Below, piece after piece: positions 17,680 to 26,906 of a stretch of 64,000 nucleotides of DNA. Every line of letters starts with the position of its first letter. Within the stretch, counting starts at the first letter, position 1. The notes beneath the pieces were generated by a model. That model worked only from the letters and a program-made list of their open reading frames with translations. It was not told where the DNA came from and did no database searches. The stretch is taken from the NCBI GenBank assembly GCA_037968895.1, contig JBBKWJ010000117.1, positions 18,410 to 82,409 on the forward strand, in the 5' to 3' direction. Both the position numbers and the translations under genes were made by a program. Source of the DNA: JBBKWJ01 sp037968895. Its GTDB lineage: Bacteria; Actinomycetota; Acidimicrobiia; Acidimicrobiales; SZUA-35.

Positions 17680-18816
17680 ATGTCTGTTCCCAAATTCGCA
17701 AAGGCCCCATCACTTATCACTATCGACCTTGGCCGCAACAGAGCAACTGGCAGCGTCGTTGCTTCCGATGGCTCAACGGAGCCATTGCGTGTCGAAGGTC
17801 GCGACGGTCTGACAGTTCGCTGTCTCGGCGACAGCGGACGGCGCACTGAGCGTTTCACCGATCGCCTCATTGAGTTGGTCGACCGCGACGAATTCGCAGC
17901 GGCCAGCGACCTCGTCGCTGGCATCGCACGCGACCTGCTCGCTGGCTTCCCGGCTACAACCCCTGTTGTGATCGCAATCCCGGCGGCATTCGGGCCGGTC
18001 TGCGAGTCTGCAGTCACCGCTGGGTTCTCACGGGTGGCGATTGTCGAGACGGTCGTTCGCCGCCCCGTCACGTCGCTGTCTTCGTGCCACGATCGTGGTC
18101 CCTCGCCCATCTTGGTCGTCCACAACGATGGCGGAGAAATCTCAGCGGTTGCGTTCGATAGCGCGAGCCACCGAGTCTTTCCTCCCGCGCCGCTAAGCAC
18201 TGGGCCAGACGACTCACACGGTGCGGTCGCCAAGCGGCTCCACACCTACGTCCGTGACGTCGCCGCCCATCTGCCAACCAGCGAGACCGTGATCGACGAT
18301 GCGTGGATCGCAGTGGCGTCTAACTTCACGACCATCATGCTTTCGGGACCGGGCGCCTCGCACCCTTCATTTCAGTCCTTCATCGACGATCAGTTTGGTC
18401 CGCTCGCAACCATCGTTACCGACCAACTACGCCCATCGGATGCCATTGTCCAGCTCGGGCCGCTGCATTCTCGGTGGGCTGCAGGATGGCCTACAGCACA
18501 GCCTCATGTAGAGGACGACCGGCTACGGCTCCTCACGGAGTCAGGCGAGCCGTATCGGCTACGAATCGGCTCGCAACTTGCCACCGGAATCAAGGTTCCC
18601 GCCGACCTACGCTCGGGCACGCGACTCCGCACTCTGCCTGACGGTCGGCTTCTGCTGCTCGGCGCTGCCGGTCAACGGCCCTTGACGATGAGGGTTCGAT
18701 GGTCCCTCACGAGCGGAGCGCCAACCGACCTTGATATTGAGGCAATCGGGCGACGACCACTCGAGCTCGTTACAGCCACAAACGATCAACAACATCTAGC
18801 CACAGTTTCGTCGTAA
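17680..18816 (+). CDS. Degenerate Hsp70/DnaK-like actin-fold protein
   Basis: A 378-residue protein whose order of motifs follows DnaK. ITIDLGRNRA stands at the phosphate-1 position, VVIAIPAAFG and the following helix stand for the AVITVPAYF region, ILVVHNDGGE stands for the phosphate-2 DLGGGT loop, and IMLSGPGASHPSFQ stands for the adenosine motif. The GGGT glycines and the TTN of phosphate-1 are lost, so ATP binding or hydrolysis is doubtful. The C-terminal 100 residues resemble a short Hsp70 beta-sandwich domain (APTDLDIEAIG), with no helical lid. The ATG at 17680 has GAGAGG upstream. Its 3' end overlaps the convergent M20 gene by 47 bases. Assignment is by motif order, not close identity. 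Confidence 0.65.
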   Translation: MSVPKFAKAPSLITIDLGRNRATGSVVASDGSTEPLRVEGRDGLTVRCLGDSGRRTERFTDRLIELVDRDEFAAASDLVAGIARDLLAGFPATTPVVIAIPAAFGPVCESAVTAGFSRVAIVETVVRRPVTSLSSCHDRGPSPILVVHNDGGEISAVAFDSASHRVFPPAPLSTGPDDSHGAVAKRLHTYVRDVAAHLPTSETVIDDAWIAVASNFTTIMLSGPGASHPSFQSFIDDQFGPLATIVTDQLRPSDAIVQLGPLHSRWAAGWPTAQPHVEDDRLRLLTESGEPYRLRIGSQLATGIKVPADLRSGTRLRTLPDGRLLLLGAAGQRPLTMRVRWSLTSGAPTDLDIEAIGRRPLELVTATNDQQHLATVSS

Positions 18817-20119
18817 GACGAAGCGATTCGATATCGATTCGTTCGTTGTGACCATGAAAGCGACGCATGAACTCGCCGATGTCGATTTTGTTGCTCAGCA
18901 GCCCCGCCCCGAATGCGACGGTCCCCTTCTCTCGGAAGAATCGTGAGTCGGTTCCTCCGGTAACGATGCTCGGGATAATCGCGGCATCGGGATAGGCGAC
19001 GTGCATCGAGTCGTTCAGTGCAGTCCACAAGCTGTTGTCAATTGGCGACGAGGTCGCGGGACCATCTGAGATCGACTCGATATCAACCCAGTCAATAGCG
19101 TCGCCGAGCGCCGTCCGCAGGTGCTCAAGAACGTCGTCGTAGGTTTCACCAGGCAGCGTGCGGATGTCGATCTCAACGACGACCTTGTCAGGAATCACGT
19201 TTGTCTTCACGCCGCCATGTACGACGTTAGGGCTGAAGGTGGTGTGAGCGCAGGCGTGGCTAACACTGGCGAACGCAGGCGGCAAGTCCGCTAGCGCATC
19301 GTTGAGCGCAGCCGGATCGAGCAGCTTCTTCGTGAGGTCATCGGGGAAACCCATGGCCAAGATACGGGCCGCCCACAGCTCATCCAGCTGAGGCTTCGGT
19401 GTGTACGCCGCGATGCGGCGAACCACTTCAGCCGCCTTAACGAGCGCGTTGTCGGTCCCGTATGGCATCGAGCCATGGCCCGGGGTGCCCTTTACGGTGA
19501 TCTTGGTCCACGCCACACCCTTCTCGGCCGTTGTCACCATCAAGGTGGTGCCATTCGGCGAATGAAGAGGAATGCCACCAAACTCAGTGAGCACGTAGTC
19601 GCAGCGCAGCGCGTCCCACTCGGTATCGATCAGCACCTTCGCCCCGTGTACGCCGCCGGCTTCTTCGTCGGCAACCCCGAAGTAGATGATGTCGCCGGGG
19701 TAGCGCTGGCCTGAGGTCACGATGTGGCGAAAGGCGACGGCCATCGATGACGTGAGGTTAAGCATGTCGACCGCGCCGCGCCCCCAAATCTCGTCGCCGA
19801 CAAGCTCGCCGCCGAACGGATCTCGGTCCCAGCCCTCAGGTGACACGGGCACCACGTCGGTGTGGCCCATCAGGCACAGCGATGGCGCCGTCTTGTCGGT
19901 GCCCTCGTAGCGGGCGATGAGGCTCGTCCGATTGGGGGTTGGCTCGAAGGTTTGGATGTCGACGCCCGTCCCCTCAAGCTCGTGCAGGAGGAGCTTGGCA
20001 CTGACCTCCTCATTGCCAGACTCAGGGCGACCGTCGTTTACACACTGGTTGCGGATGAGCTGCTGGAGAAGGTCGACGGTTTCGTTTGTAAGGCGGTCAA
20101 GAGTCGAGGCGTCGGTCAT
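18770..20119 (-). CDS. M20 family metallopeptidase/deacylase
   Basis: A 449-residue zinc hydrolase of the M20/M25/M40 family, which includes ArgE/DapE-like deacylases and carboxypeptidases. Zinc ligands and catalytic residues appear in order: GHTDVVP (His, with catalytic Asp two residues on), GRGAVDML (bridging Asp), DEEAGG (catalytic Glu and zinc Glu), then a late HGHNERI histidine. The dimerisation lid lies between about residues 185 and 330. The cytoplasmic location is inferred from the lack of a signal peptide. The substrate cannot be fixed from sequence; it is the single gene between two hairpin-bearing gaps. Confidence 0.9.
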   Translation of the reverse strand: MTDASTLDRLTNETVDLLQQLIRNQCVNDGRPESGNEEVSAKLLLHELEGTGVDIQTFEPTPNRTSLIARYEGTDKTAPSLCLMGHTDVVPVSPEGWDRDPFGGELVGDEIWGRGAVDMLNLTSSMAVAFRHIVTSGQRYPGDIIYFGVADEEAGGVHGAKVLIDTEWDALRCDYVLTEFGGIPLHSPNGTTLMVTTAEKGVAWTKITVKGTPGHGSMPYGTDNALVKAAEVVRRIAAYTPKPQLDELWAARILAMGFPDDLTKKLLDPAALNDALADLPPAFASVSHACAHTTFSPNVVHGGVKTNVIPDKVVVEIDIRTLPGETYDDVLEHLRTALGDAIDWVDIESISDGPATSSPIDNSLWTALNDSMHVAYPDAAIIPSIVTGGTDSRFFREKGTVAFGAGLLSNKIDIGEFMRRFHGHNERIDIESLRLTTKLWLDVVDRLWL

Positions 20120-20136
20120 GACGCGACCTTACACGC

Positions 20137-20170
20137 GCGAACGGTTCGGGGAAATCCCCGAACCGTTCGC
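20137..20170. repeat. Long perfect hairpin, family member 2 (CGAACGGTTCGGGG core)
   Basis: Arms of 16 bases (20137-20152 and 20155-20170) pair perfectly around AA. The core matches the hairpin at 15957-15989 apart from one Y position (T in one, C in the other, with compensating A/G in the right arm), so the stem is conserved. It lies between etfA and the M20 gene, both on the minus strand, and could terminate the etf transcript. Confidence 0.7.
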
Positions 20171-20197
20171 AACACGAGTAGTCAGTTGTGGCTGCAG

Positions 20198-21163
20198 CTA
20201 TCGGGCTTTCAGAGCCTCGATGAGTGCAGGCATGACCTTGTGGACGTCGCCAATGATGCCGAGATCGGCGATACCGAAGATCGGTGCCTCGGCATCCTTG
20301 TTGATGGCGATGATGTTCTTTGAACCCTTCATGCCAACAAGGTGCTGAGTGGCGCCCGAGATACCAGCGGCGATGTAGATGTCTGGCTTCACGACCTTGC
20401 CGGTCTGGCCAACCTGCTGGGAGTATGGAACCCAGCCGGCGTCGACGATGGCACGAGATGCGCCAGCCGCTCCGCCAAGGAGCTTGGCCAGATCGTCGAT
20501 CATTGCGAACTTCTCGGCCTCGCCGAGTCCACGGCCACCGGAAACGACAATTCTTGCTTCGTCGAGCTTTGGTCCGTCAGACTCTTCGATGTGTCGGTTG
20601 GTCACGATTGCGCCGCCGGCGCCATCGAGATCGGGCACGTCGAGGTCTTCAACAGCGGCCTCGCCGCCATCGACCGACTCAGGCTGGAACGACTTAGGCC
20701 GCGCAACCATGATGAATGGGCCTTCGCCGACAAACTTGGTCTTGATGTCGGTTGCGCCACCGAAGATTGGCTCAGTGCCAACGAGTGCGTCGCCATCGAG
20801 TTCGATGTCGACCACATTGGTGATGACCGTGCGGTCGAGCCGCACCGACAGGTGAGCGGCAACGTCGCGGCCGTCGTACGAGCTCGCACAGAACACGGCG
20901 TCTGGCCCGTCACCGGCATCGACTGCAGCCGCAATAGCGGCGGCGACAGGGACGCCAACAAGGGCGCCGTCTAGATCGCCAGTGGCGAAGACCGTTTCGG
21001 CGCCATACGCACCGGCGGCTTCGGCGATGTCGTCGCCATCGCCGGCGTAGACGCAGGCAACGGTGTCGGCGAGGTTACGAGCCTTGGTGATGAGTTCGAG
21101 TGTGGCAGAGGTGAGTTCGCCAGCTTCAGCTTCGGCGTAAACCCAGATGGTATCGAGTGTCAT
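20198..21163 (-). CDS. etfA: Electron transfer flavoprotein, alpha subunit
   Basis: The FAD-binding subunit of ETF (321 residues), which carries electrons from acyl-CoA and related dehydrogenases to the quinone pool. The C-terminal FAD domain is clear: GGRGLGEAEKF, PYSQQVGQTGKVVKPDIYIA and GISGATQH. The N-terminal domain I shares the alpha/beta fold with EtfB. It follows etfB on the minus strand with a 17-base gap and a GGGA Shine-Dalgarno, so they form an operon. No dehydrogenase gene accompanies the pair here. Confidence 0.96.
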   Translation of the reverse strand: MTLDTIWVYAEAEAGELTSATLELITKARNLADTVACVYAGDGDDIAEAAGAYGAETVFATGDLDGALVGVPVAAAIAAAVDAGDGPDAVFCASSYDGRDVAAHLSVRLDRTVITNVVDIELDGDALVGTEPIFGGATDIKTKFVGEGPFIMVARPKSFQPESVDGGEAAVEDLDVPDLDGAGGAIVTNRHIEESDGPKLDEARIVVSGGRGLGEAEKFAMIDDLAKLLGGAAGASRAIVDAGWVPYSQQVGQTGKVVKPDIYIAAGISGATQHLVGMKGSKNIIAINKDAEAPIFGIADLGIIGDVHKVMPALIEALKAR

Positions 21164-21180
21164 AATAATCGTCCCTTCGC

Positions 21181-21960
21181 TCAGATGGCCTTGAGGGCTT
21201 CGAGCATCGCAACGATCTTGAGGTACCCCTCGCCGTCGTCTTCGATGATGTCGCCGGCTTCGCGGACAGGCGCAACGGCCACGTCGACGATTTCCTGATT
21301 TGATCCTGCCCAGCCAACCGAGTCGGCAGCAAAGCCGAGATCGGCGGTGGTCTTCTCGTCGACGGGCTTTGACTTCGCAGCCATGATGCCTTTGAACGAG
21401 GGGTAGCGAGGCTCAACCACGCCAGCGGTCACCGAGATGACGGCAGGCATTGGGCATTCGACCTCGTCGTAGCCACCATCGGTCTGACGCTGCACCTTGA
21501 GCGTGCTGCCATCAACCTCGACGGCCTTGGCTGCGGTGACAGAGGGGATTCCGAGAACGGCTGCGAGCTGTGCTGGCACCGTGCCCGTGTAGCCGTCGGA
21601 GCTTTCCGAACCAGCAATGATGAGGTCGGCGCCCTGGTCTTTAATGGCAGCACCAAGAATCTTGGCGGTGGTGAGTGCATCGGATCCGATGAGTTCGGGA
21701 TCGCTCACGAGCACCGCGGATGCCGCACCCATCGCAAGCGCAGTTGCCAATCCGGAACGTTCTCCGTTTGGCGCCATTGAGACGAGCGTGACCTCACCTC
21801 CTCCCGCCGTATCAACGAGCTGGAGAGCCATTTCGACACCATAGCTGTCAGATTCATCCAGAATCAGCTTGACGTCCCTCTTCAGGGTTCGTGTTTCGGG
21901 GTCCAAGACGCCAGGATCAGCTGGGTCCGGGATCTGTTTTACGCAGACGACGACCTTCAT
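21181..21960 (-). CDS. etfB: Electron transfer flavoprotein, beta subunit
   Basis: The AMP-binding subunit of ETF (259 residues). The N-terminus KVVVCVKQIPDP is the typical EtfB start. The signature region around NPYD/ALEMAL appears as DSYGVEMALQL, and GSESSDGYTGTVPAQLA supplies the AMP-binding loop. The ATG at 21960 is chosen because it begins the conserved first strand; an open extension upstream has no similarity. It is the first gene of etfBA and is divergent from the lipid kinase gene 103 bases away. Confidence 0.96.
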   Translation of the reverse strand: MKVVVCVKQIPDPADPGVLDPETRTLKRDVKLILDESDSYGVEMALQLVDTAGGGEVTLVSMAPNGERSGLATALAMGAASAVLVSDPELIGSDALTTAKILGAAIKDQGADLIIAGSESSDGYTGTVPAQLAAVLGIPSVTAAKAVEVDGSTLKVQRQTDGGYDEVECPMPAVISVTAGVVEPRYPSFKGIMAAKSKPVDEKTTADLGFAADSVGWAGSNQEIVDVAVAPVREAGDIIEDDGEGYLKIVAMLEALKAI

Positions 21961-22063
21961 AGGGGCACATCGTAGATGGTTTCTTGACCGTCCGGTCAAA
22001 TGGTTCGGCTGTGAAATTTGTCCCTTGGCCAATTCAGGCCTCTGCATAGGCCACACTGGGGTC

Positions 22064-23005
22064 GTGAAGCTGGCCCTCCTTGTTAATCCTGTGGCGTCTT
22101 CGGTCTCTGGCCGAGACCTTGTCCTATTGAAGAAGGTGCTCGGCAAAGACCACGAACTTGTCGTGCACGAGACCAGCCGGCAGGGTCATGCGACGCGATT
22201 GGCCCATCGCTCGTATCGCGAGGGCGCCGACGCAGTGTTCACCCTGGGTGGTGATGGCACTATCAACGAAGCCGCAAACGGCCTGCTCGACACCCCATGC
22301 CCGGTCGCACCGCTGCCAGGCGGCTCGACCAACGTCTTCGCACGCGCCATCGGCTACCCAAACAACGCCGTCGCCGCAGCCAGTCTGGCCCTGGCCGCGC
22401 TAGAGACCGGTTCGATCATCAGGGCCGGCGTCGGCATGGCCGACGACCGTGCCTTCCTCTTTCATGTGGGCGCTGGCTTCGACGCCGCCGTCGTCAACCA
22501 GGTCGAGTCGCGCGGCACGATGAAACGGATTGCGGGACATCCATGGTTCCTGGCCTGTGCGGTGTCGACGTGGCTGAAGCAATCACGGTTAAAGGACGGC
22601 TTTGCCGCCGACTTTTCTGACGGCACCCACCTCGACGGCTTACGCCTCGCCGTGACGCTAAATACGAATCCATACACGTTCCTCGGCGATCGCCCTCTCG
22701 ATCTCGCTCCCGAAGCCACTCTCACCTCAGAACTGAGCGTGGTAGCACTTTCATCCCTCTCGCTAAATCGTTTGCTTCCTGCGGCGAAGCTCGCATTGTT
22801 CCCCGACGACGAGGGGCTCCCAAACCGCGGCGCGCTCCACCACCTCCGCGATATCACCTCGGTCACCTACAGCGGCACGACGCCATTCCGCTACCAGCTC
22901 GATGGCGAGCCACACTCGCCAGTCAATTCGCTCACGGTCAGCTATCGGCCTGACGCGCTCTCGGTTGTCGTCCCCGCGAAACCCGCAGAAGTCCGGCCGT
23001 CCTAA
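22064..23005 (+). CDS. Diacylglycerol kinase-family lipid kinase
   Basis: A 313-residue soluble kinase of the DAGK catalytic family (YegS/DgkB/LcbK-like). The opening LLVNPVAS, the nucleotide-binding GGDGTINEAANGL (about residues 60-72) and the PLPGGSTNVFARA loop are all present. The downstream VGAGFDAAVV segment belongs to the second domain. It phosphorylates a lipid such as diacylglycerol or a sphingoid base; the actual lipid is unknown. The GTG at 22064 opens the conserved strand. Its 3' end touches the convergent GDPD gene by 4 bases; both may serve phospholipid turnover. Confidence 0.9.
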   Translation: MKLALLVNPVASSVSGRDLVLLKKVLGKDHELVVHETSRQGHATRLAHRSYREGADAVFTLGGDGTINEAANGLLDTPCPVAPLPGGSTNVFARAIGYPNNAVAAASLALAALETGSIIRAGVGMADDRAFLFHVGAGFDAAVVNQVESRGTMKRIAGHPWFLACAVSTWLKQSRLKDGFAADFSDGTHLDGLRLAVTLNTNPYTFLGDRPLDLAPEATLTSELSVVALSSLSLNRLLPAAKLALFPDDEGLPNRGALHHLRDITSVTYSGTTPFRYQLDGEPHSPVNSLTVSYRPDALSVVVPAKPAEVRPS

Positions 23006-23724
23006 TTCTCGGCCAAAATCCTGACGCCAAGAGCCGGATCGTTTGTGACGATGCCGTCAACCCCGAGGGCGATGAGCTCGGCCATTCGCTTCGGATCATC
23101 GACGGTCCACACATTGACAGCCAGGCCCGCCTCATGGGCCATCCGAACAAACGAAGCGTCAACCATGGCGTCGTGGGGATTGATCGCATTGAATTCGTGC
23201 GACTTCGCTCGATCGATAAGCATGGCCGGGTTGGCTTGGCCCCAGACCAGCCAGCCAAGAGGAATTGACGGATCGACGTCTCGAATACTGAGCAGGCTCT
23301 GGAAATCAAACGACGAGACCAACACTCGGTCAGCCGCATCGAACGCAGCCACCAGAGCAGCAACCCCGACCGAGATACCCATCTCGGCGTCATAGTCTGG
23401 GTCGGTGGGATGGTTCTTGACCTCGATATTGACCCAGGCGTCGCCGATGGCCTCTAACGCGTCGGCGAGCGTCGGCACGAACGAAGGAAGCTGGTCGGCG
23501 TTGAGACTGAATACCAAACGCCCATCGGCCAGTTGTGCGTCGTGGTGGATCACGAGCACGTTGTCGGCGCTCCGCCGCACATCGAGCTCTATGCCTCCCG
23601 CACCAACAGCAACCGCTTCTCGGAAGGCCTCGACCGTGTTCTCTTGGTGAGTAGAGGAAGCGCCGCGATGAGCGACGATGCGCGGTCGCGCCGGACTATT
23701 CAGTGGGTTCTCGGCAGCTGACAT
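23002..23724 (-). CDS. Glycerophosphodiester phosphodiesterase
   Basis: A cytoplasmic GDPD TIM barrel of about 240 residues that releases glycerol-3-phosphate from glycerophosphodiesters. The catalytic motifs are AHRGAS (His and Arg), ENTVEAFREA (Glu), IELDVRRSAD (Glu and Asp metal ligands) and VIHHDAQL (second His). The C-terminus has VNVWTVDDP and GVDGIVTNDP, both standard. The start is uncertain: ATG at 23724 puts the barrel about 14 residues in, while ATGs at 23757 and 23823 would add a non-conserved leader. Confidence 0.92.
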   Translation of the reverse strand: MSAAENPLNSPARPRIVAHRGASSTHQENTVEAFREAVAVGAGGIELDVRRSADNVLVIHHDAQLADGRLVFSLNADQLPSFVPTLADALEAIGDAWVNIEVKNHPTDPDYDAEMGISVGVAALVAAFDAADRVLVSSFDFQSLLSIRDVDPSIPLGWLVWGQANPAMLIDRAKSHEFNAINPHDAMVDASFVRMAHEAGLAVNVWTVDDPKRMAELIALGVDGIVTNDPALGVRILAEN

Positions 23725-23981
23725 CGCATCATTCTGCCCCACATTTGCCTTTGGCATTGGATTTTCAGATTCGGGCCATCGGTCGGAAACCGAATCTTCA
23801 TAAAAATTTCTGTTGAACTTCAAAGTAACTCTTTACGGGCTTCAAAGTAGTTGATACTGTCACTGCGTCCCGCTGATTGCCTCTTGAACTCCTGGTTCCC
23901 CTTGATTTCATGTGCAAGACGCGGCACAACGGACCGCTGGGTGCGAGCACCAAGATCTTCACAAGGGAGTGTTGAGAGCAG

Positions 23982-24335
23982 ATGACAATGGCTGAATCGT
24001 GGGAAACCAGACCGGCGGAACCGAAACTCTTTGAACGGATTGCCCGTCGTGTGGCCGAACGCCCAGACATGCCGATCGATACATCGTGGCGCGTTGTCGC
24101 CTCCTGCAGCGATACCGATCCAGACCTCTTCTTCCCAATCGGGACAACTGGCTCGGCGCTGGTTCAGATCGACGAGGCGAAGGCCGTTTGTATGGGATGC
24201 GCAGCTCAGACTCCGTGTCTCGAGTTCGCTCTCCTGACCAACCAAGACTCCGGTATCTGGGGCGGCACGTCAGAAGAAGACCGTCGCCACCTGCGCCGAA
24301 CCTTCATTGGGCGTCGACGTAGCCGACTCGTATAG
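23982..24335 (+). CDS. whiB1: WhiB1-like [4Fe-4S] transcriptional regulator
   Basis: A 117-residue Wbl protein. The cluster ligands are Cys42, Cys70, Cys73 and Cys79. DLFFPIGTTGSALVQIDEAK and DSGIWGGTSEEDRR (GIWGG at 91-95) are close to mycobacterial WhiB1. The tail is basic (RRTFIGRRRSR). WhiB1 is an essential, nitric-oxide-sensitive partner of sigma A in mycobacteria. Compared with WhiB1 it has about 33 extra N-terminal residues; the ATG at 23982 has GAGAG upstream. It is convergent with a PdtaS-like kinase, the same arrangement as Rv3219/Rv3220c, which supports orthology. A 160-base or longer leader upstream shows no gene. Confidence 0.9.
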   Translation: MTMAESWETRPAEPKLFERIARRVAERPDMPIDTSWRVVASCSDTDPDLFFPIGTTGSALVQIDEAKAVCMGCAAQTPCLEFALLTNQDSGIWGGTSEEDRRHLRRTFIGRRRSRLV

Positions 24336-24360
24336 CTCTCGTTCTGTCTCGCGAGCGCAG

Positions 24361-25842
24361 CTAGTCTGCGTCGAGTGGCACGAGCAACTCAGCAACGGTG
24401 CCAGAGGTGCCGCTTGCTGATGGCCGCATTGAAAGCGTTGCTCTCAGTTCACCGGAGGCAAGCGTTCGCACAATCGTGAGGCCAAGGCCGTCAGATGTTG
24501 CGAGGTCGAAGTCGGGCGCGAGCCCGACGCCATCATCGTGCACCCTAATGGCCAATTCGTCTGGCGAATTGAGCAGCTCAACCACGATCTGACCGCCAGC
24601 CGAGCCTGGTGGGAATCCGTGCTCGACCGCATTCTGAAGTAGCTCGGTGGTGATCACGGCGAGCGATGACGCCTTCGCCGCCGAGATAGTCGGCCCATTA
24701 CCAACCAGCCGAACGCGCACGGGGCGCTCCGGCGAGGTGAGCGTTTGCTCGACCATCTCGACAATTGGCTGCACGACATCGCTGAAGATGACCTGGTCGC
24801 CTCCCTCGCGCGACAAGATTTCGTGCACGAGAGCGATCGAGCGGATTCGGCGCACCGACTCGTCGATTGCGGCCTTTGCTTCGGCCGACGCCAGGCGACG
24901 TCCTTGTAGCCGCAACAACGACGAAACGGTTTGGAGATTATTTTTAACTCGATGATGAATCTCTCGTATCGAGGCGTCCATCGAAACAATCAGGCGATCA
25001 GCAACCCGTATTTCTGACACATCACGGAGCAGCACGAGCGCTCCGTCGACTCCGTCGTTCTTTATCAGTGGAAGTACCCGGGCCGAAATCGTGACTGCGG
25101 TGCCCCGTTCGACCTCTTCGGTGACGGGCACTCGGAGCCGAAAGGCCGTCCGAACAACGTCGCCGCCGAAGCCGAGATCGGTGATGCTGCGCCCGTTGGC
25201 ATTGGCTTGATAGCCGACCCTATGCAACGCAGACACCGCGTTTGGTGAGGCGTAGACGACTCGGCCATCACGATCGAGCACCATGGTGCCGTCGCCTACT
25301 CGCGGCCAGTCTTCGCCTCGGCCGCCCTCATCTGGATACGGAAACTTGCCATCAACGATCATCGTCGCGAACCGTTGAAACACACCAAGATAGGTCCGCT
25401 CCAAGTCACCGTTTGGTCGTGAACCAAGCCGAGGGCTTTCCGTCGTAAGAACGCCGATGATGCCACCAGGCTGTTCGGACCCGTCACGACGAATTGGGAT
25501 CGCGGTCACATTGGCGACCTGACCAGGCACGAGAAGCTCGACCTCTCGCTCGACCACCCGGCCCGTACGAAATGCTTCGCCGACCAGAGCCCGCTCGTCT
25601 TGATCGACAAAGCGGCCCACCTGATCGTGTTGATAGAGGGTCTGAGCCGTTGTGGGCCTGATCTGGTCAACAATGACGAAGCGATCGCGACCCTCAAACG
25701 GCCGCGTAGGCACAAAGAGCAAGAGGTCGGCGAAGCACAAGTCGGCCAAGACTCCCCAGGCTCGAGCGAGGCGTCGAAGGTGCGCCCGATCGAGGCTGTC
25801 GAGGTCGGTGTGTTGGGCGACGAGTTCGCTCAGGCCCGCCAT
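24361..25842 (-). CDS. pdtaS: PdtaS-like sensor histidine kinase (HisKA_2)
   Basis: A 493-residue soluble histidine kinase. Order: GAF-like domain (about 1-160), PAS domain (about 180-280), then HisKA_2 with IHHRVKNNLQT (phospho-acceptor in HH, 296-297), followed by an HATPase domain with TTELLQNAVEHGF (N box) and HDDGVGL (G1). The mycobacterial orthologue phosphorylates PdtaR, an ANTAR RNA-binding antiterminator, in response to metals and nitric oxide. No partner regulator gene is adjacent. It faces the WhiB1-like gene, as in Mycobacterium. Confidence 0.9.
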   Translation of the reverse strand: MAGLSELVAQHTDLDSLDRAHLRRLARAWGVLADLCFADLLLFVPTRPFEGRDRFVIVDQIRPTTAQTLYQHDQVGRFVDQDERALVGEAFRTGRVVEREVELLVPGQVANVTAIPIRRDGSEQPGGIIGVLTTESPRLGSRPNGDLERTYLGVFQRFATMIVDGKFPYPDEGGRGEDWPRVGDGTMVLDRDGRVVYASPNAVSALHRVGYQANANGRSITDLGFGGDVVRTAFRLRVPVTEEVERGTAVTISARVLPLIKNDGVDGALVLLRDVSEIRVADRLIVSMDASIREIHHRVKNNLQTVSSLLRLQGRRLASAEAKAAIDESVRRIRSIALVHEILSREGGDQVIFSDVVQPIVEMVEQTLTSPERPVRVRLVGNGPTISAAKASSLAVITTELLQNAVEHGFPPGSAGGQIVVELLNSPDELAIRVHDDGVGLAPDFDLATSDGLGLTIVRTLASGELRATLSMRPSASGTSGTVAELLVPLDAD

Positions 25843-25856
25843 CGGCTACTGCCTCC

Positions 25857-26906
25857 TCATGGGGCGCCGATTGGCCCGAACAACTCGGCCAGGCCAACTG
25901 TTGAAGTGACTGCGTCTGGCCGCCACTCGACTACCGCCGACTGGTCGCTATGAGACTCATCGGCTGCCTGAGCGACGAGAGCCTCAAGCTCACTCCGTAA
26001 CGACGGCTCCTTGGTCCCCTTGACGAGATCTTCGGGGCTCAGGTTGAGCAGTGAGGGAGGGAGCGCTCGGTTGGTGATCACGATCGGCGCATCGTTGCCA
26101 CGGGCCGCGAGCTCGACAATTAGCTCGTCGGCCCTGGCTCGCTGGCTTGGGTCGGATGTGCGGATGACCACATACTCCGTCGACTCGTCTGTGAGTATCT
26201 CTTGGACTCCCTCAACCCGTTTGACGAAGCCCCGACGCAGCTTTGAGAACATCCAGAAAAACTCGGCCATCTCGCGAACAAACCTGGCCCCGAGCAGCCG
26301 ATCAGCGACTAGTAGGAACGGTTTCGCTGCGATCTGGCCCATCCGCGACCGGTATGGGGCGATTAGCCACTTAAGCAGCCACGAGTCGAAGAATTGGATC
26401 ATACGGCCGGGAGCATCGAGAATATCGAGCACATGTACCGATGGCGGAGTGTCAACAACGACCAGGTCAATCGGTCGGCTTGGGTCGTTTGCGATGCTGA
26501 CAAGGTGATCGAGCGCGATGTAGTCGTGACTCTGGGCGAAACGGGTGGTAAGCGTGCGATACAACGGGTTGGCCAGGAGCTCATGAGCAAGTTTCGGATC
26601 GGGCGCAGTGTCGCGAACTAGGTCATCCCATGAGCGAGACATGTCGACGAGGTAGGCCCAGAGTCGGCCATCCCCCTGCTCGAGCGGCACTTCGGTCGGC
26701 TCGGTGTGCGTGGCAGAGTCGATTCCGAACATTTCAGCGAGACGCTTCGATGGGTCGACGGTGACGACAAGCACTTGTCTCCCATCGACCATGGCCGCCC
26801 TTGCGGCTAACGCCGCACTCATGGTGGTCTTGCCGACGCCGCCGGGGCCGACAACAATCAGCACTTTCGCAGTAGAGAGTGCATCGTCAATCGACGACTC
26901 GGTCAC
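25857..26906 (-). CDS. ArsA/GET3-like ATPase, second of a pair (BagB-like)
   Basis: A 349-residue P-loop ATPase of the anion-transporting ATPase family. The Walker A GPGGVGKTTMSA is at about residues 17-28 and VVVDTPPSVHVLDIL forms the switch region. Mycobacteria carry a similar adjacent pair (Rv3679/Rv3680). These are related to eukaryotic GET3, but their client is not established in this lineage. The start overlaps the stop of the partner gene by 4 bases, so the two are made together and probably form a heterodimer. Confidence 0.85.
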   Translation of the reverse strand: MTESSIDDALSTAKVLIVVGPGGVGKTTMSAALAARAAMVDGRQVLVVTVDPSKRLAEMFGIDSATHTEPTEVPLEQGDGRLWAYLVDMSRSWDDLVRDTAPDPKLAHELLANPLYRTLTTRFAQSHDYIALDHLVSIANDPSRPIDLVVVDTPPSVHVLDILDAPGRMIQFFDSWLLKWLIAPYRSRMGQIAAKPFLLVADRLLGARFVREMAEFFWMFSKLRRGFVKRVEGVQEILTDESTEYVVIRTSDPSQRARADELIVELAARGNDAPIVITNRALPPSLLNLSPEDLVKGTKEPSLRSELEALVAQAADESHSDQSAVVEWRPDAVTSTVGLAELFGPIGAP

